Of a DNA stretch of 64,000 bases, positions 28,421 to 37,665 are shown piece by piece. A program made the position numbers and the translations under genes. This stretch comes from Paraburkholderia sp. LEh10. Lineage in GTDB: Bacteria; Pseudomonadota; Gammaproteobacteria; Burkholderiales; Burkholderiaceae. Location of the stretch: contig NZ_JAGIPX010000006.1 in assembly GCF_017814945.1 (NCBI RefSeq), forward strand, positions 1 through 64,000. Direction: 5' to 3'. A model generated the notes under the pieces. It was not told where the DNA came from, searched no databases, and saw nothing but the letters and a program-made list of their open reading frames with translations. Within the stretch, counting starts at the first letter, position 1; each line of letters starts with the position of its first letter.

Positions 28421-28470
28421 ATTGATAACGTTTGGACATCAATGCTTCGAAAAATTGCACTTCTCGTTTA
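28421..28470 (+). promoter_or_regulatory. Palindromic operator/promoter block, copy 1
   Basis: ATTGAT-N11-ATCAAT (28421-28443) is a perfect LysR-type dyad. It is followed by TTCGAAAAATTGCACTTCTC, which also recurs with few changes at 32854-32903. The block lies between tcuC and the citrate-lyase-like pair, about 330 bases before the first start codon of that pair. The matching copy before the second TcuC gene suggests both transcripts answer to the same regulator. Confidence 0.7.
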
Positions 28471-28774
28471 GGGCGTCTTGAGCAACTATCGATTCTCAAG
28501 ACGTTCATAAAACGCATCGACTGAGAAACGCATCGGAGACAGGCGCGAAGCGCAGACCAGCGCTTCGCCGCATCTAAGTGCAGGCCTCGCTCAAGGGCGC
28601 CGCCTACCGTCGCCGACGCACATCTCGACTGATCCACCTCGCTATATGAATCCTGCCGCCGCTTTCGAGCGCGTCCACGGCAGCGGAGCAACTCGCGCCC
28701 GCCGCAGCGAGCCGAACGAATACCTGGTACGTGCTTCATTCGTCATTTCTTTTGCAATTCAGGAGACACTTCAC
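28471..28774 (+). other. Long leader of the citrate-lyase-like operon
   Basis: About 300 bases between the operator block and the ATG at 28775. The coding frame stays open from 28646 and could extend the protein by 43 residues, but that part is unlike the family and lacks a ribosome site. AGGAG at 28761 supports the ATG at 28775. No riboswitch class was recognised. Confidence 0.45.
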
Positions 28775-30073
28775 ATGCAGATCACCGGAATGTTGCACGG
28801 CGCACGCCTGCTGCAATTTGTCGGCTTTCCGTCCAGCGAAGTGCTGGGTCCCGGCGCCAGCGAGGAAGAGATCAAGTCGCTCATCGACCGACACGGTCAG
28901 ATATTCATCAAGCCGGTGTTCAAGGGCGGTGTGGGCAAGAAAGGCAAAGCCGGCCTGCTCGGCCGCGCAACTGATCTCAAGACGGCGCTCGCGGAAAAAG
29001 AGCGGCTCTACTTCGCGGAGCACGTTGTAGGCTATGTGAGGGCAAAGGCGAACGGCGTCACATTCGAAGCGGGTGTACCCGCCAAACACGAAGTTTACTT
29101 TTCGATCACCGATTCCACGCGCTTTCGCGCTCCCACCATGACGCTATCGCACATGGGCGGAATGGACATCGAGGAGGTCGATCCGAAGCATGTCGCGATG
29201 GTGCCGTTCGATGCGCTGACGGGACTGAAGGCGTTCGTCGTCGCGAATGCGCTCAGCGAGATCGGCGCGCCGCGCGAGATCATCTCGCCGCTCGTGCAAC
29301 AGTTGCCGAAGCTCTGGGAACTCTTCCACAATTTCGGCATGACGACGCTCGAATTGAACCCGATCCGCATGCGCGAGGATAAGAAGGGCCGGCTCACACC
29401 CGTCGCCTGCGACTTCAAGTGCGGATTCGATCGCGACGATCCGCGCTTCTCGCGGCTCGGACTGCCTCCGCATCTGTTCGCCGCCGATTACTCGGACTTC
29501 GAGCAGGAGATCAATCAGCTTCGCACGCACCAGGGACAAAGCGATGTCTACGTGATCAACGAGCGCGGCACCATCCTCGCACCCACCTTCGGCGGCGGCG
29601 CAAATTCGCTCGTCACGGAAATGTTGGGCGACGCGGCCATCATCTCCTCAGACTTCGGCGGCAATCCGCCATACGAAAAGATGAAGGAAGTGGCGCGCAT
29701 CTGCTTCCGTCATTGGCTCAAGCAGTCCAACGTGCTGTTTATTATCGGCGGCAAGTCCAACAACACTGATATTTACGAAACACTGCGCGCGATGGCCGAC
29801 GCGCTACGCGAGCACTTCAGTGAGCACGGCCCGACGCCACTCTACGTCGTCCTCGGGCGCGGCGGCCCGAACCTCGTGCGTGGCATGTCCGCGCTGCGCG
29901 ACACCTGCGATTCACTAGGCCTGCCTTATCGCCTCTTCGGTTTCGACTCCGACATCAGCGAAGTAATCCAGTACGCACGCAAGGCCGATGCATGGATGCA
30001 GGCGGGTGGACGCTCGCAGGTCGCGGCGCGTATCGGCGCGCGAGACGTTCAATTGCAAACGGCATCGGCCTGA
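28775..30073 (+). CDS. ATP-citrate-lyase-like subunit: ATP-grasp plus citrate-binding domain
   Basis: 432 residues, collinear with the N-terminal part of human ATP-citrate lyase and the plant/bacterial ATP-grasp (CCS-beta) subunit. The ATP-grasp region is about 1-245 (IFIKPVF at 43-49, GKKGKAGLLG at 54-63, TLELNP at 191-196). The citrate-binding-like domain is about 250-410. By hand alignment its citrate contacts are kept: N330/T331 in GGKSNNTD and R362 in GRGGPN. With the next gene it should activate a tricarboxylate to its CoA thioester using ATP. Ten bases separate the two genes. The family is rare in Burkholderiaceae, and the natural substrate may be citrate or a relative such as tricarballylate or aconitate. 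Confidence 0.8.
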   Translation: MQITGMLHGARLLQFVGFPSSEVLGPGASEEEIKSLIDRHGQIFIKPVFKGGVGKKGKAGLLGRATDLKTALAEKERLYFAEHVVGYVRAKANGVTFEAGVPAKHEVYFSITDSTRFRAPTMTLSHMGGMDIEEVDPKHVAMVPFDALTGLKAFVVANALSEIGAPREIISPLVQQLPKLWELFHNFGMTTLELNPIRMREDKKGRLTPVACDFKCGFDRDDPRFSRLGLPPHLFAADYSDFEQEINQLRTHQGQSDVYVINERGTILAPTFGGGANSLVTEMLGDAAIISSDFGGNPPYEKMKEVARICFRHWLKQSNVLFIIGGKSNNTDIYETLRAMADALREHFSEHGPTPLYVVLGRGGPNLVRGMSALRDTCDSLGLPYRLFGFDSDISEVIQYARKADAWMQAGGRSQVAARIGARDVQLQTASA

Positions 30074-30083
30074 GGAGATCGAC

Positions 30084-32783
30084 ATGCACAAACAAGGCAA
30101 CAGCCACTTCAAATACTTCGTCGGAATTCACTCCCTGGCAGATATTGCCACGCGCGAAGATCGCGTCTGCGTGCTCAATATCCTCGGCGGCGAGTCGTCC
30201 GACGTGACACCAGTGAGTCATGCCTTCTCAGGCGCGAATGTGGTATTCGGCACGGCGCCCGGCAAAGGAGGACAGGTGCTCGCGACGCCCGCGGGCGACA
30301 TCCCTGTCTTCAACAATGTGCGAGATGGTCTGGAAGCCGGCCATCGGTTCAACTGCGGCGTCGTGTATCTGCCGCCTTCCGCCGCGCGCGACGGCGTGGC
30401 CGAGCTGATTCGCGTAAATCCGGATCTGCGCAAGATCTTCATCATCACGGAGAAGATCGCCGTGCACGACGCGCGTGAGATCCGCGCGATGGGACAGCAG
30501 GCGGGCATCGACATCTTCGGCGCAAACGGGCTGGGCGTCGCGGACTCATGGCAGCGCGTGCGGATCGGCGGTGCGCTCGGCGGTGATGATCCAGGCGCGA
30601 CGCTGCGCCAAGGGTCGATCGCCATCTTCTCGAACTCGGGTGGTTTCAGCACCACGATCGCTCAGTATCTGCGCATGAGTGGCTGGGGCACATCGACCGT
30701 CATTTCCAGCGGCAAGGATGTCTACATCCACTATGCCGCGCCAGAATTTGCGTTTGCCCTTGCCAACGACGCGCGCAGCAAGGCCGCTGTGCTGTACTGC
30801 GAGCCCGGCGGATACTACGAGGCCGACGCGCACTTCAACAAGCCCGTGGTCGCGTGCGTAGTGGGCCGGTGGAAAAGCCGTCTCACGCGCGCAGTCGGAC
30901 ATGCGGGCGCGATGGCGGGTGGCGCCGACGATGCGCTCGCGAAGGAACGCTGGTTCAAGGAGAAGTTCGGCGTCGAACGGCTCTTCACGCCCGACGATCC
31001 GTGCTGCTCGGCGAAGGGCGCGGTGGTGACGAACATCGCCCATATCCCTGCCGCGCTCACGGCGGTGATGCGCGCGAACGCAACGATGCCCGACTTCGAG
31101 CCCGAAGGTAGCCTCGCGCTCAAGCCGTGGTTCGGCTCGGATCAGGGGCTCGACCTGCCCGACGATCTCGCGCTTGCAGTCGTGAGAGCGGTAGCACCGT
31201 ATGACGAACAGGTCGCGCGGGTGAATGACCAGATCGGGGCGATCCCGCCTCGGCAGCCGTTGAAAGACGCCTCGGGCGCCTCGCAGATGGATGCAAAGAC
31301 TCAGGTCAGCAGCCTGCACGGCGTATCGATGCTCGAAGCGGCGACGCATTCCTTCGAAGCGAACGTGTGCCTCGCACTGTTGCACGAGTTCGGCGGCGCA
31401 AACGACGAGAAGCTGATCGACGTAGCGGTCGGCGCGGCCGTGAACCTGTACGGCACGCCTGAACTGGCGGCAGCGCAAGCGGCACGAGAAGCGGGTAATG
31501 CACCCAACGCGGTGCTCGCCGCCGCAGCGGCGATCGTCGGGCCGAACCGCCAGCGCGCGGCGCGCGAGGCAGCCAGGCTGATGATCGACCGGTTCGCCGC
31601 TGCAAAACTCGCAGACGCGTTCGATCGCGATTTCGACGTCGACGCGATAGACACTGAAGGCAGCGCGGTACTCTTCTCCGACGCACCCGACCCGAAGGCG
31701 CAAGCCATGCTCGCCGGGCTCGCCGCACGCGGCGTGAGTTCGGCATTCGTGCGGTGGGTTGCCAACGGCCCGGGGCATCCGCGCGCGGACGCCGTGCTCG
31801 CGGCGATCACGACGACACTCGCCTGGGGCCCGCTGATGCGCAAGCGCATCTCGCGTCTGACGGCGGAGAACCTGCCGTGGTGGACGAAGCTCTTCGGCAC
31901 GCTGATCGGCGCCTCGGCGGACGCGTCGCGCCACCATCCTGATAGCTTCTGCGATCTTTCCACCGAAGCATTGCTCGGCGAACGCTCGTTGACGGAAACC
32001 GCGTTCGCTGCGTTGCTCGGCCTGAAGCCATCCGATGACGACCTGTTCGCATTCAGCACGCTAACCGGATTGCTGCTCACGAACGGACCCGGCGCGATCT
32101 CGGCGCAGGGCGCCAAGGGCGCGGTGTCCGCTGACGGCCCCGAATCGCCCGAACGCGTGCAATTGAATAAGGCGCTGACAGGCTTTCTCACGCACACCGG
32201 CTATACGCACGGCGGCAACGGCTATGAAGGTATCGCGTTTCTCAACGAGGCATTTCGCGACAGCGGCCTCGACGATCCTGCCAACGCGCAACACGGTGTT
32301 GACCTCGACGCGCTCGCGCGGCGTTCCGTCGAGCACTACGCACAGTACAAGGCCCGTCAGAAGCATGCGGGCAGCCTCGACATCGCCAAGCTGCCGGGCG
32401 TGAATCACCCGGTGTTCAAGGACAAGCCGGTAAATCACGATCCGCGCGAGGTGTTCATCGCCGGGCTTTACGAGAGGCGAGGCGAGTACAACGCGTTTCA
32501 TGCGTACTACCGTGCGCTGGTACAGGCATTGTTCGACGCGGGCGTCTCGCGCACCGTCTACTGCGTCAATGTCGATGCTGTGATCGCCGCGCTGCTGCTG
32601 AAGATGCTGTGGCAGCCGCTTAGACGCGGCGACATCAGCGAGGCGGATCTCGAAACCGCAGCGTTCACGATCTTCCTGTACCCACGCATGCTCGGCTGTG
32701 CCGCGGAAATCGACGATCACCTCAACCGTGGTCGCAATATGGACACGCGCACACCCGCTTCACAGTGTCGCTTCGTGGCCTGA
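30084..32783 (+). CDS. ATP-citrate-lyase-like large subunit: CCS-alpha plus citryl-CoA-lyase-like domain
   Basis: 899 residues; canonical large subunits are about 610. Residues 1-330 form a succinyl-CoA-synthetase-alpha-like module: SNSGGFST at 183-190, and the phosphohistidine H273 in VGHAGAMAGG, matching the GHAGA motif of citrate lyase. Residues about 350-600 are an extra segment not found in the classic enzyme. Residues about 600-899 resemble the citrate-synthase-like lyase domain: TNGPGAIS at 666-673, GYTHGGNGYEG at 706-716, H775 (VNHPVFKD) and D831 (VNVDAVIA). The first catalytic His of the lyase triad appears as N667 in hand alignment, so cleavage may be altered or lost. GAGGAG precedes ATG by seven bases. 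Confidence 0.75.
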   Translation: MHKQGNSHFKYFVGIHSLADIATREDRVCVLNILGGESSDVTPVSHAFSGANVVFGTAPGKGGQVLATPAGDIPVFNNVRDGLEAGHRFNCGVVYLPPSAARDGVAELIRVNPDLRKIFIITEKIAVHDAREIRAMGQQAGIDIFGANGLGVADSWQRVRIGGALGGDDPGATLRQGSIAIFSNSGGFSTTIAQYLRMSGWGTSTVISSGKDVYIHYAAPEFAFALANDARSKAAVLYCEPGGYYEADAHFNKPVVACVVGRWKSRLTRAVGHAGAMAGGADDALAKERWFKEKFGVERLFTPDDPCCSAKGAVVTNIAHIPAALTAVMRANATMPDFEPEGSLALKPWFGSDQGLDLPDDLALAVVRAVAPYDEQVARVNDQIGAIPPRQPLKDASGASQMDAKTQVSSLHGVSMLEAATHSFEANVCLALLHEFGGANDEKLIDVAVGAAVNLYGTPELAAAQAAREAGNAPNAVLAAAAAIVGPNRQRAAREAARLMIDRFAAAKLADAFDRDFDVDAIDTEGSAVLFSDAPDPKAQAMLAGLAARGVSSAFVRWVANGPGHPRADAVLAAITTTLAWGPLMRKRISRLTAENLPWWTKLFGTLIGASADASRHHPDSFCDLSTEALLGERSLTETAFAALLGLKPSDDDLFAFSTLTGLLLTNGPGAISAQGAKGAVSADGPESPERVQLNKALTGFLTHTGYTHGGNGYEGIAFLNEAFRDSGLDDPANAQHGVDLDALARRSVEHYAQYKARQKHAGSLDIAKLPGVNHPVFKDKPVNHDPREVFIAGLYERRGEYNAFHAYYRALVQALFDAGVSRTVYCVNVDAVIAALLLKMLWQPLRRGDISEADLETAAFTIFLYPRMLGCAAEIDDHLNRGRNMDTRTPASQCRFVA

Positions 32784-32853
32784 TAGCTGGCATCTGAAGC
32801 GCCGCCGGGCGCTGGTTCAACCCTAACGCACGGCGGACTCAGAGGCAATGTGG

Positions 32854-32903
32854 ATTGATAACGTTAAGACATCAATCATTCAGAAAATCGCACTTATCGT
32901 TTC
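32854..32903 (+). promoter_or_regulatory. Palindromic operator/promoter block, copy 2
   Basis: ATTGAT-N11-ATCAAT (32854-32876) followed by TTCAGAAAATCGCACTTATC. The dyad, spacing and downstream block match the copy at 28421 closely. It lies about 100 bases before the start of the second TcuC gene. Conservation of both dyad and flank over 50 bases implies duplicated regulatory DNA rather than chance. Confidence 0.7.
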
Positions 32904-32979
32904 GGCGGCCACGTGCCAACATATGCGAAATGACAAAGAGCCGATGGCCGCATATTTCGGAATTTCAGGAGACACATCG

Positions 32980-34278
32980 ATGCACCCCTCACCCTCTACC
33001 CTTTCACCGGGACGATCAAAGGCCGCAGCGGTCTTCCGGGTAACGGCCGGAAACTTTCTGGAGCAGTTCGACTTTTTTCTGTTCGGCTTCTATGCGACGC
33101 AAATCGCCAACGTCTTTTTTCCCGCCGGGAGCGAATTTGCATCGTTGATGATGACGTTCGCGGTTTTCGGCGCGGGTTTTCTCATGCGGCCACTAGGCGC
33201 GATAGTGCTCGGTGCCTACATCGACGACGTCGGCCGCCGCAAGGGTCTCATCGTCACGCTCTCCATCATGGCAAGCGGCACTATCCTGATTGCGTTCGTA
33301 CCGGGATACACGACGATCGGCCTTCTGGCTCCAGTGCTGGTGCTCGTTGGCCGGCTGCTGCAGGGCTTCTCGGCAGGCGCGGAGCTGGGTGGCGTGTCGG
33401 TGTATCTCGCCGAAATGGCTACGCCCGGCCGTAAAGGCTTCTTCACGAGCTGGCAGTCCGCGAGCCAGCAGGTAGCGATCGTCGTGGCTGCGGCCCTTGG
33501 CTTCGCGTTGAACCAATCGCTGAACACCGCAGCCATTGCGGCGTGGGGATGGCGAGTTCCCTTCTTCGTCGGCTGCATGATCGTGCCGTTCATCTTCATG
33601 CTGCGTCGCAATCTCGAGGAAACTGAGGAATTCAAGGCGCGCCAGCATCGCCCGAGCATGAACGAAGTGTTCCGCACGCTGGTCCAGAACTGGCCCGTCG
33701 TGATCGCTGGCATGATGCTGGTCGCAATGACCACCGCGAGCTTCTATCTCATCACGGTCTACGCGCCGACCTTCGGCAAGACGGTCCTCCATTTGAGCAC
33801 TGCGGACAGTTTGCTCGTGACCCTGTGTGTCGCCGTGTCGAACTTCATCTGGCTCCCGGTCGGCGGAGCGCTCTCGGACAGGATCGGCCGCCGGCCGCTT
33901 CTCGTCGGCATGACGTTACTTGCCATCGCGACCGCCTACCCGGCGCTATCGCTGCTCGCGCACGCACCGAGCTTCCTCAACATGCTGCTCGCGCTCCTGT
34001 GGCTCTCGTTCATGTACGGCATCTATAACGGCGCGATGGTCGTCGCGCTCACGGAAGTGATGCCGGTTCAGGTACGCGTTGCGGGCTTCTCGCTCGCCTA
34101 TAGCCTCGCGACGGCGGTGTTCGGGGGATTCACGCCAGCGATTTCGACAGCGCTCATTCACATGACCGGCGACAAGGCCGCACCTGGCTACTGGATGAGC
34201 TTCGCCGCAGCGTGCGCGCTTTTGGCGACGTTCGCACTCTATCGCAGGCGCGCAGCAACGCTGACGCCGGCGCACTAA
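32980..34278 (+). CDS. MHS-family tricarboxylate proton symporter, TcuC paralog
   Basis: 432 residues, twelve membrane segments, near-identical over long stretches to the tcuC product at 27059 (shared [46 protein letters not shown]). AGGAGA precedes ATG at 32980; the frame upstream is open but non-homologous. Its own operator copy at 32854 suggests independent transcription in step with the citrate-lyase-like genes. It probably imports the substrate of that enzyme pair. Confidence 0.88.
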   Translation: MHPSPSTLSPGRSKAAAVFRVTAGNFLEQFDFFLFGFYATQIANVFFPAGSEFASLMMTFAVFGAGFLMRPLGAIVLGAYIDDVGRRKGLIVTLSIMASGTILIAFVPGYTTIGLLAPVLVLVGRLLQGFSAGAELGGVSVYLAEMATPGRKGFFTSWQSASQQVAIVVAAALGFALNQSLNTAAIAAWGWRVPFFVGCMIVPFIFMLRRNLEETEEFKARQHRPSMNEVFRTLVQNWPVVIAGMMLVAMTTASFYLITVYAPTFGKTVLHLSTADSLLVTLCVAVSNFIWLPVGGALSDRIGRRPLLVGMTLLAIATAYPALSLLAHAPSFLNMLLALLWLSFMYGIYNGAMVVALTEVMPVQVRVAGFSLAYSLATAVFGGFTPAISTALIHMTGDKAAPGYWMSFAAACALLATFALYRRRAATLTPAH

Positions 34279-34332
34279 CGGGCATGTCATTGCACGAGCG
34301 TCTATTCCCTGCTATCTGACACCACCTCGATC

Positions 34333-35115
34333 ATGAAAAATCTGCTTCTGAAACTATGCGCGACAGCGCTCGTGGCAACCTCGGCCGCTGCGGCCAACGT
34401 GCAAGCCGCCGATCTGCACGTCATGAGCTCTGGCGGCTTTACCGCGGCGTATAAGGTGCTCAGTCCGAAGTTTGCATCCGAGACGGGCAACACGCTTGAC
34501 ACCGCGCTGGGTCCGTCGATGGGCAAATCGCCTGAAGCGATCCCCAACAGGCTCGCGCGCGGCGAACCCGCGGACGCCGTCATCATGGTTGGCTATGCAC
34601 TTGACGAGTTGATCAAGGAGGGCAAGGTGATGCCCGGATCGCGGGTCGAACTGGCCGATTCGCGAATCGGCATGGTCGTGCGCGAAGGCGCGGCGAAACC
34701 CGATATCAGCTCGGCAGACGGACTCCGGCAGACGCTGCTGCATGCGAAGTCGATCGCGTACTCGGACAGCGCGAGCGGCGTCTACATCGAGCGCGAGTTG
34801 TTCCGGAAACTTGGCATCGAGGATCAGGTCAGCTCGAAAGCGAAGATGATCCCGCGAATCCCCGTAGCCTCCGTGGTGGCAAACGGCGACTACGAAATCG
34901 GTTTCCAGCAAGTGAGCGAATTGCTGCCCGTCAAGGGCGCGACCTTCGTCGGCAAAATTCCCGAGTCGTTGCAATCGGTGACGCGCTTCGCCGCGGGCAT
35001 TCCCGTGAGCGCGCAGCATCCGAAGGAAGCGAAAGCCCTGCTCGACTATCTCGCGTCACCTGGCGTACAAGCGGAAGTGCAATCGACCGGGCTCGATAGC
35101 GTCTCGGCTCACTGA
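34333..35115 (+). CDS. ModA-like periplasmic substrate-binding protein
   Basis: 260 residues. Signal peptide with cleavage near NVQA/ADLHVM, then the molybdate-binding-protein-like fold (VMSSGGFTAAYKVLSPKF, YSDSASGVYIERELF, YEIGFQQVSELL). No ModB/ModC genes are nearby, and the loops differ from true molybdate binders. Such orphan ModA-like proteins are common in Burkholderiaceae and may bind organic anions. It follows the second TcuC gene by 54 bases, so a role in periplasmic capture of the same acid is possible. Confidence 0.8.
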   Translation: MKNLLLKLCATALVATSAAAANVQAADLHVMSSGGFTAAYKVLSPKFASETGNTLDTALGPSMGKSPEAIPNRLARGEPADAVIMVGYALDELIKEGKVMPGSRVELADSRIGMVVREGAAKPDISSADGLRQTLLHAKSIAYSDSASGVYIERELFRKLGIEDQVSSKAKMIPRIPVASVVANGDYEIGFQQVSELLPVKGATFVGKIPESLQSVTRFAAGIPVSAQHPKEAKALLDYLASPGVQAEVQSTGLDSVSAH

Positions 35116-35260
35116 TTCAGATCCGGCTGTATACCGAATGCGCGTCGGAAAGAGTTCGAGCAGCGTGGCAGCGATGGGACCGTACACCAGCGCTGCCGAC
35201 TTGCGGTTGGAGAAATAAATCTGGCGTCGGATTCCAGTTCAGTGCTTCATGACGTGACTT

Positions 35261-35285
35261 ACCCGATCGCAACTGGCGATCGGGT
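35261..35285. terminator. Hairpin between convergent genes
   Basis: ACCCGATCGC, loop AACTG, GCGATCGGGT: a perfect 10-bp stem located between the convergent ends of the ModA-like gene and a small minus-strand gene. Position suggests a two-way terminator, but T-runs are weak on both sides. Confidence 0.5.
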
Positions 35286-35317
35286 GATATGGTTCAGGTG
35301 ATATGGGTCCGGAAATA

Positions 35318-35617
35318 TCAATGCAGGGTATGGACACTGCTGATGGCCTCATCATCGTCCTCAGCGGATGAGGCTTGATCAAGGATCGCGCATCGGAAGT
35401 CGAATTTGACGCGAAGGATGGCTGATTCGATACGTGCATCGCCGCGATGGCCGCTCAGGCGAGTATTGATCGCCTCCTCGACGGCGAGAATCGCCCGCTC
35501 GATGCTCTCCGGGTCATCGCTATCGAACCCGATCTCAACCTCAATGCTCTCCAGCAGGTTCAACGCTGTTGCAATGTCCTCGGAAGCGACGAAAAGCGTC
35601 TTGGCGTTTTCTCTCAT
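35318..35617 (-). CDS. Small acidic hypothetical protein
   Basis: 99 residues with no recognised family. The start has a strong GGGAGGG ribosome site four bases upstream of ATG, and composition is that of a real protein: helical N-terminal half (DIATALNLLESIEVEI, then ERAILAVEEAINTRL), very acidic overall. Predicted soluble and cytoplasmic. Convergent with the ModA-like gene. Similar small orphan proteins are frequent in Burkholderia genomes. Confidence 0.65.
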   Translation of the reverse strand: MRENAKTLFVASEDIATALNLLESIEVEIGFDSDDPESIERAILAVEEAINTRLSGHRGDARIESAILRVKFDFRCAILDQASSAEDDDEAISSVHTLH

Positions 35618-36261
35618 CTACCCTCCCCGTTTGGCTTGTCTAAAGTATTCAGACACGTGCAAGTTGCGCGACTATCGTTGCACATCGAGAGCAAACCTGC
35701 CGGGCGGAGAAGGCGGGTGGTGGGTTCTAAACAACGGACGGGTTGCTGTACGTTGTGAAGCGAATAAAATGACACTTCTGCGCTGATGTACGGCGTGGCA
35801 CGCGTAGCGACACATGCATCCGCCTGGATGTGCTTCTGCCTGGGCGGAAGCTTTTTCGACCTTTTTGCCGCGCATTGTGGGCCGCCACATGTTGACAGAA
35901 GAGTCATCGCGGTCCGCGCCCCTCTCTTCGCGCGGCGCGGTTCAGCAAGGCAAGACCGTCAATCGGTCACGGAAGGTTATAAATGGCGCGTCGAATAGCC
36001 GCTGTCGTTAAGGCTTATTCGATGCCTGCCAACACACGCGAAACAAACGAGACTGCGATCCCACATCGCCACCTCACTCGGACTCCCCTATCGGAGCACA
36101 AGGTTCATGTGAGTGGACTCCGACCACGCCCGCTGCCCTGATCATCAGGAATGGGGAACTCACTATCCCCGCCACAAATTTGCCTGAGGCGACGTTCGGC
36201 GTCGATTACCTTATGCAGGGGTGCGGTGGCGAGCTGTGAATCATGCTGGACGGTAACGCGC
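35618..36261. other. Gene-sparse stretch before transposase remnant
   Basis: About 640 bases. A 52-codon plus-strand frame at 35983-36141 has an acceptable GGAAGG ribosome site but no family similarity, so it is mentioned only. No repeat or RNA gene was recognised. The region probably marks a junction of inserted DNA. Confidence 0.4.
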
Positions 36262-36642
36262 TTATTGGCTCCGGAGTTTTCTCTCCTTTTGGTGCCTTGT
36301 CGCGACGGCTTGCTCGTCGTGACTCAAACCGAAATGGCTCTGACTTAAAATAAATGAAAGATGTCGATTCGGAATCCTTATAGGGTGGGAATTTCCCGCT
36401 GCCTGCGCTGCCACCACAGTCCTCTGAAGCGTGTACAGCACATCTTTCCCTTCGTCCAGCAACAGGCGGATCTTCTCCTGTTCAAGTTGGCGATAGGGAC
36501 CTTCGAGCTGACAGATTTCGAACGTATCTGTTTCATCCCAATCGGTGGTAATCTCAACGCGAATTGTGATTTTCACCCCAACCTCCGGCGGCCAATGATG
36601 CGCCCTGCTCTGTTTGTAACGCTCCCAAATTTGTATCGCCAT
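36262..36642 (-). pseudogene. Truncated ISKra4-family transposase N-terminus
   Basis: From ATG at 36642 (GAGG upstream) about 82 residues resemble the start of ISKra4-type transposases: VKITIRVEITTDWDETDT, FEICQLEGPYR, then a helical LLDEGKDVLYTLQRTVVAAQ. Full transposases are about 450 residues. Here similarity ends near 36400, followed by about 45 unrelated residues and a stop at 36262. The Zn-ribbon and catalytic parts are missing. It is a remnant marking past insertion beside the AraC-P450 pair. Confidence 0.6.
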
Positions 36643-36705
36643 TGAACGCCTCAAGCGCCTATGGAACAATGCAGAGATCACATATAGCAGGACGTGACGT
36701 GCATC

Positions 36706-37638
36706 ATGGCCCATGACCAACAGCGCCGCCGGACCGTTCCGCATTTCGCGCTCTATGGCGGGGAAGCCGGCCAATCCTGGGTCGACATGGTGCATTACGA
36801 ACGCATTCCCCTGCGTGCCGGCCGTTTCGACTTCGACATCAAGCCGCACGTCCACGATGCGCTGATCCAGGTGCTCTACGTCACCGGCGGGGGCGGCGAG
36901 ACCTTTATCGACGGCCGGACCTGGACAGTCGAAGCGCCATGCCTGATCGTCGTGCCAGCACGCTCGGTCCACGGCTTTCACTTCCGGAGCGACATCGACG
37001 GTCACGTCATCACCGCCGCGCAGTCCGCGCTGGAATCGCTGGCGATGACGGCCGCGCCCGAGCTGCTGGAATTCATCCGCACGCCGACGGTGCTGTCGAT
37101 CGATCCCAATGTCGAGCGCGGCACACCTCTGGATACCCTGTTTCAGTCGATCGGGCACGAGGCGGAGAGCCACGAGCGCTGGCAGTTCACCGCAGGCGCA
37201 GCACTGACGATCGCCCTGTTCGTCAAGATCGGGCGCCTCAGCGAGAGCGCGCGGCTTTCAGCCAGTTCCGAGCAGCGGATAATGGCCGCGCGGATCGAGC
37301 GGTTCCGCGCCCTGCTCGACCGCCATTGCCGCGAGCGGCGGCCGGTCGCCAGCTACGCCGACGAGATGGGCGTAACCACCGGCCAGCTCTCGCGCATCTG
37401 CCGCGCCACCTTCGGGGTCTCGGCAATCGAGGCGATCGATGCACGCTCGATCCATGAAGCCAAGCGGCTGCTCGGCTATTCGACGCTCAGTGTGAAGCAG
37501 ATCGCCAGTGAACTGGGCTTTCAGGACGAGGCCTATTTTGGTCGTTTCTTCCGCAAGCAGACGGGACTCCGGCCAACCGAATACCGCTCTGCGGCCCACG
37601 ATCGATCCTTGCCGCCTGAAAAGCGGAGAGCGGGCTGA
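36706..37638 (+). CDS. AraC-family regulator, PobR/HpaA-like
   Basis: 310 residues from ATG at 36706 (GTG at 36694 is also possible). N-terminal cupin-type effector domain with HVHDALIQVLYVTGGGGETFIDG, and C-terminal double helix-turn-helix (about 205-300: YADEMGVTTGQLSRICRATFG, then VKQIASELGFQDEAYFGRFFRKQTGLRP). The arrangement matches regulators of 4-hydroxybenzoate and related aromatic acids. It is convergent with the reductase-P450 fusion, 27 bases apart. The two share a denser GC base use and probably arrived together. Confidence 0.88.
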   Translation: MAHDQQRRRTVPHFALYGGEAGQSWVDMVHYERIPLRAGRFDFDIKPHVHDALIQVLYVTGGGGETFIDGRTWTVEAPCLIVVPARSVHGFHFRSDIDGHVITAAQSALESLAMTAAPELLEFIRTPTVLSIDPNVERGTPLDTLFQSIGHEAESHERWQFTAGAALTIALFVKIGRLSESARLSASSEQRIMAARIERFRALLDRHCRERRPVASYADEMGVTTGQLSRICRATFGVSAIEAIDARSIHEAKRLLGYSTLSVKQIASELGFQDEAYFGRFFRKQTGLRPTEYRSAAHDRSLPPEKRRAG

Positions 37639-37665
37639 CTCGACGTCGCCCGCTCATCATCGGGT

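Noticed and set aside
30546..31937. 463-codon open frame on the minus strand opposite the large citrate-lyase-like gene
   Set aside because: Composition and lack of motifs indicate an antisense shadow.
36361..36645. 94-codon plus-strand frame at the transposase remnant
   Set aside because: The minus-strand frame over the same bases matches a transposase family and has a ribosome site; this is its shadow.
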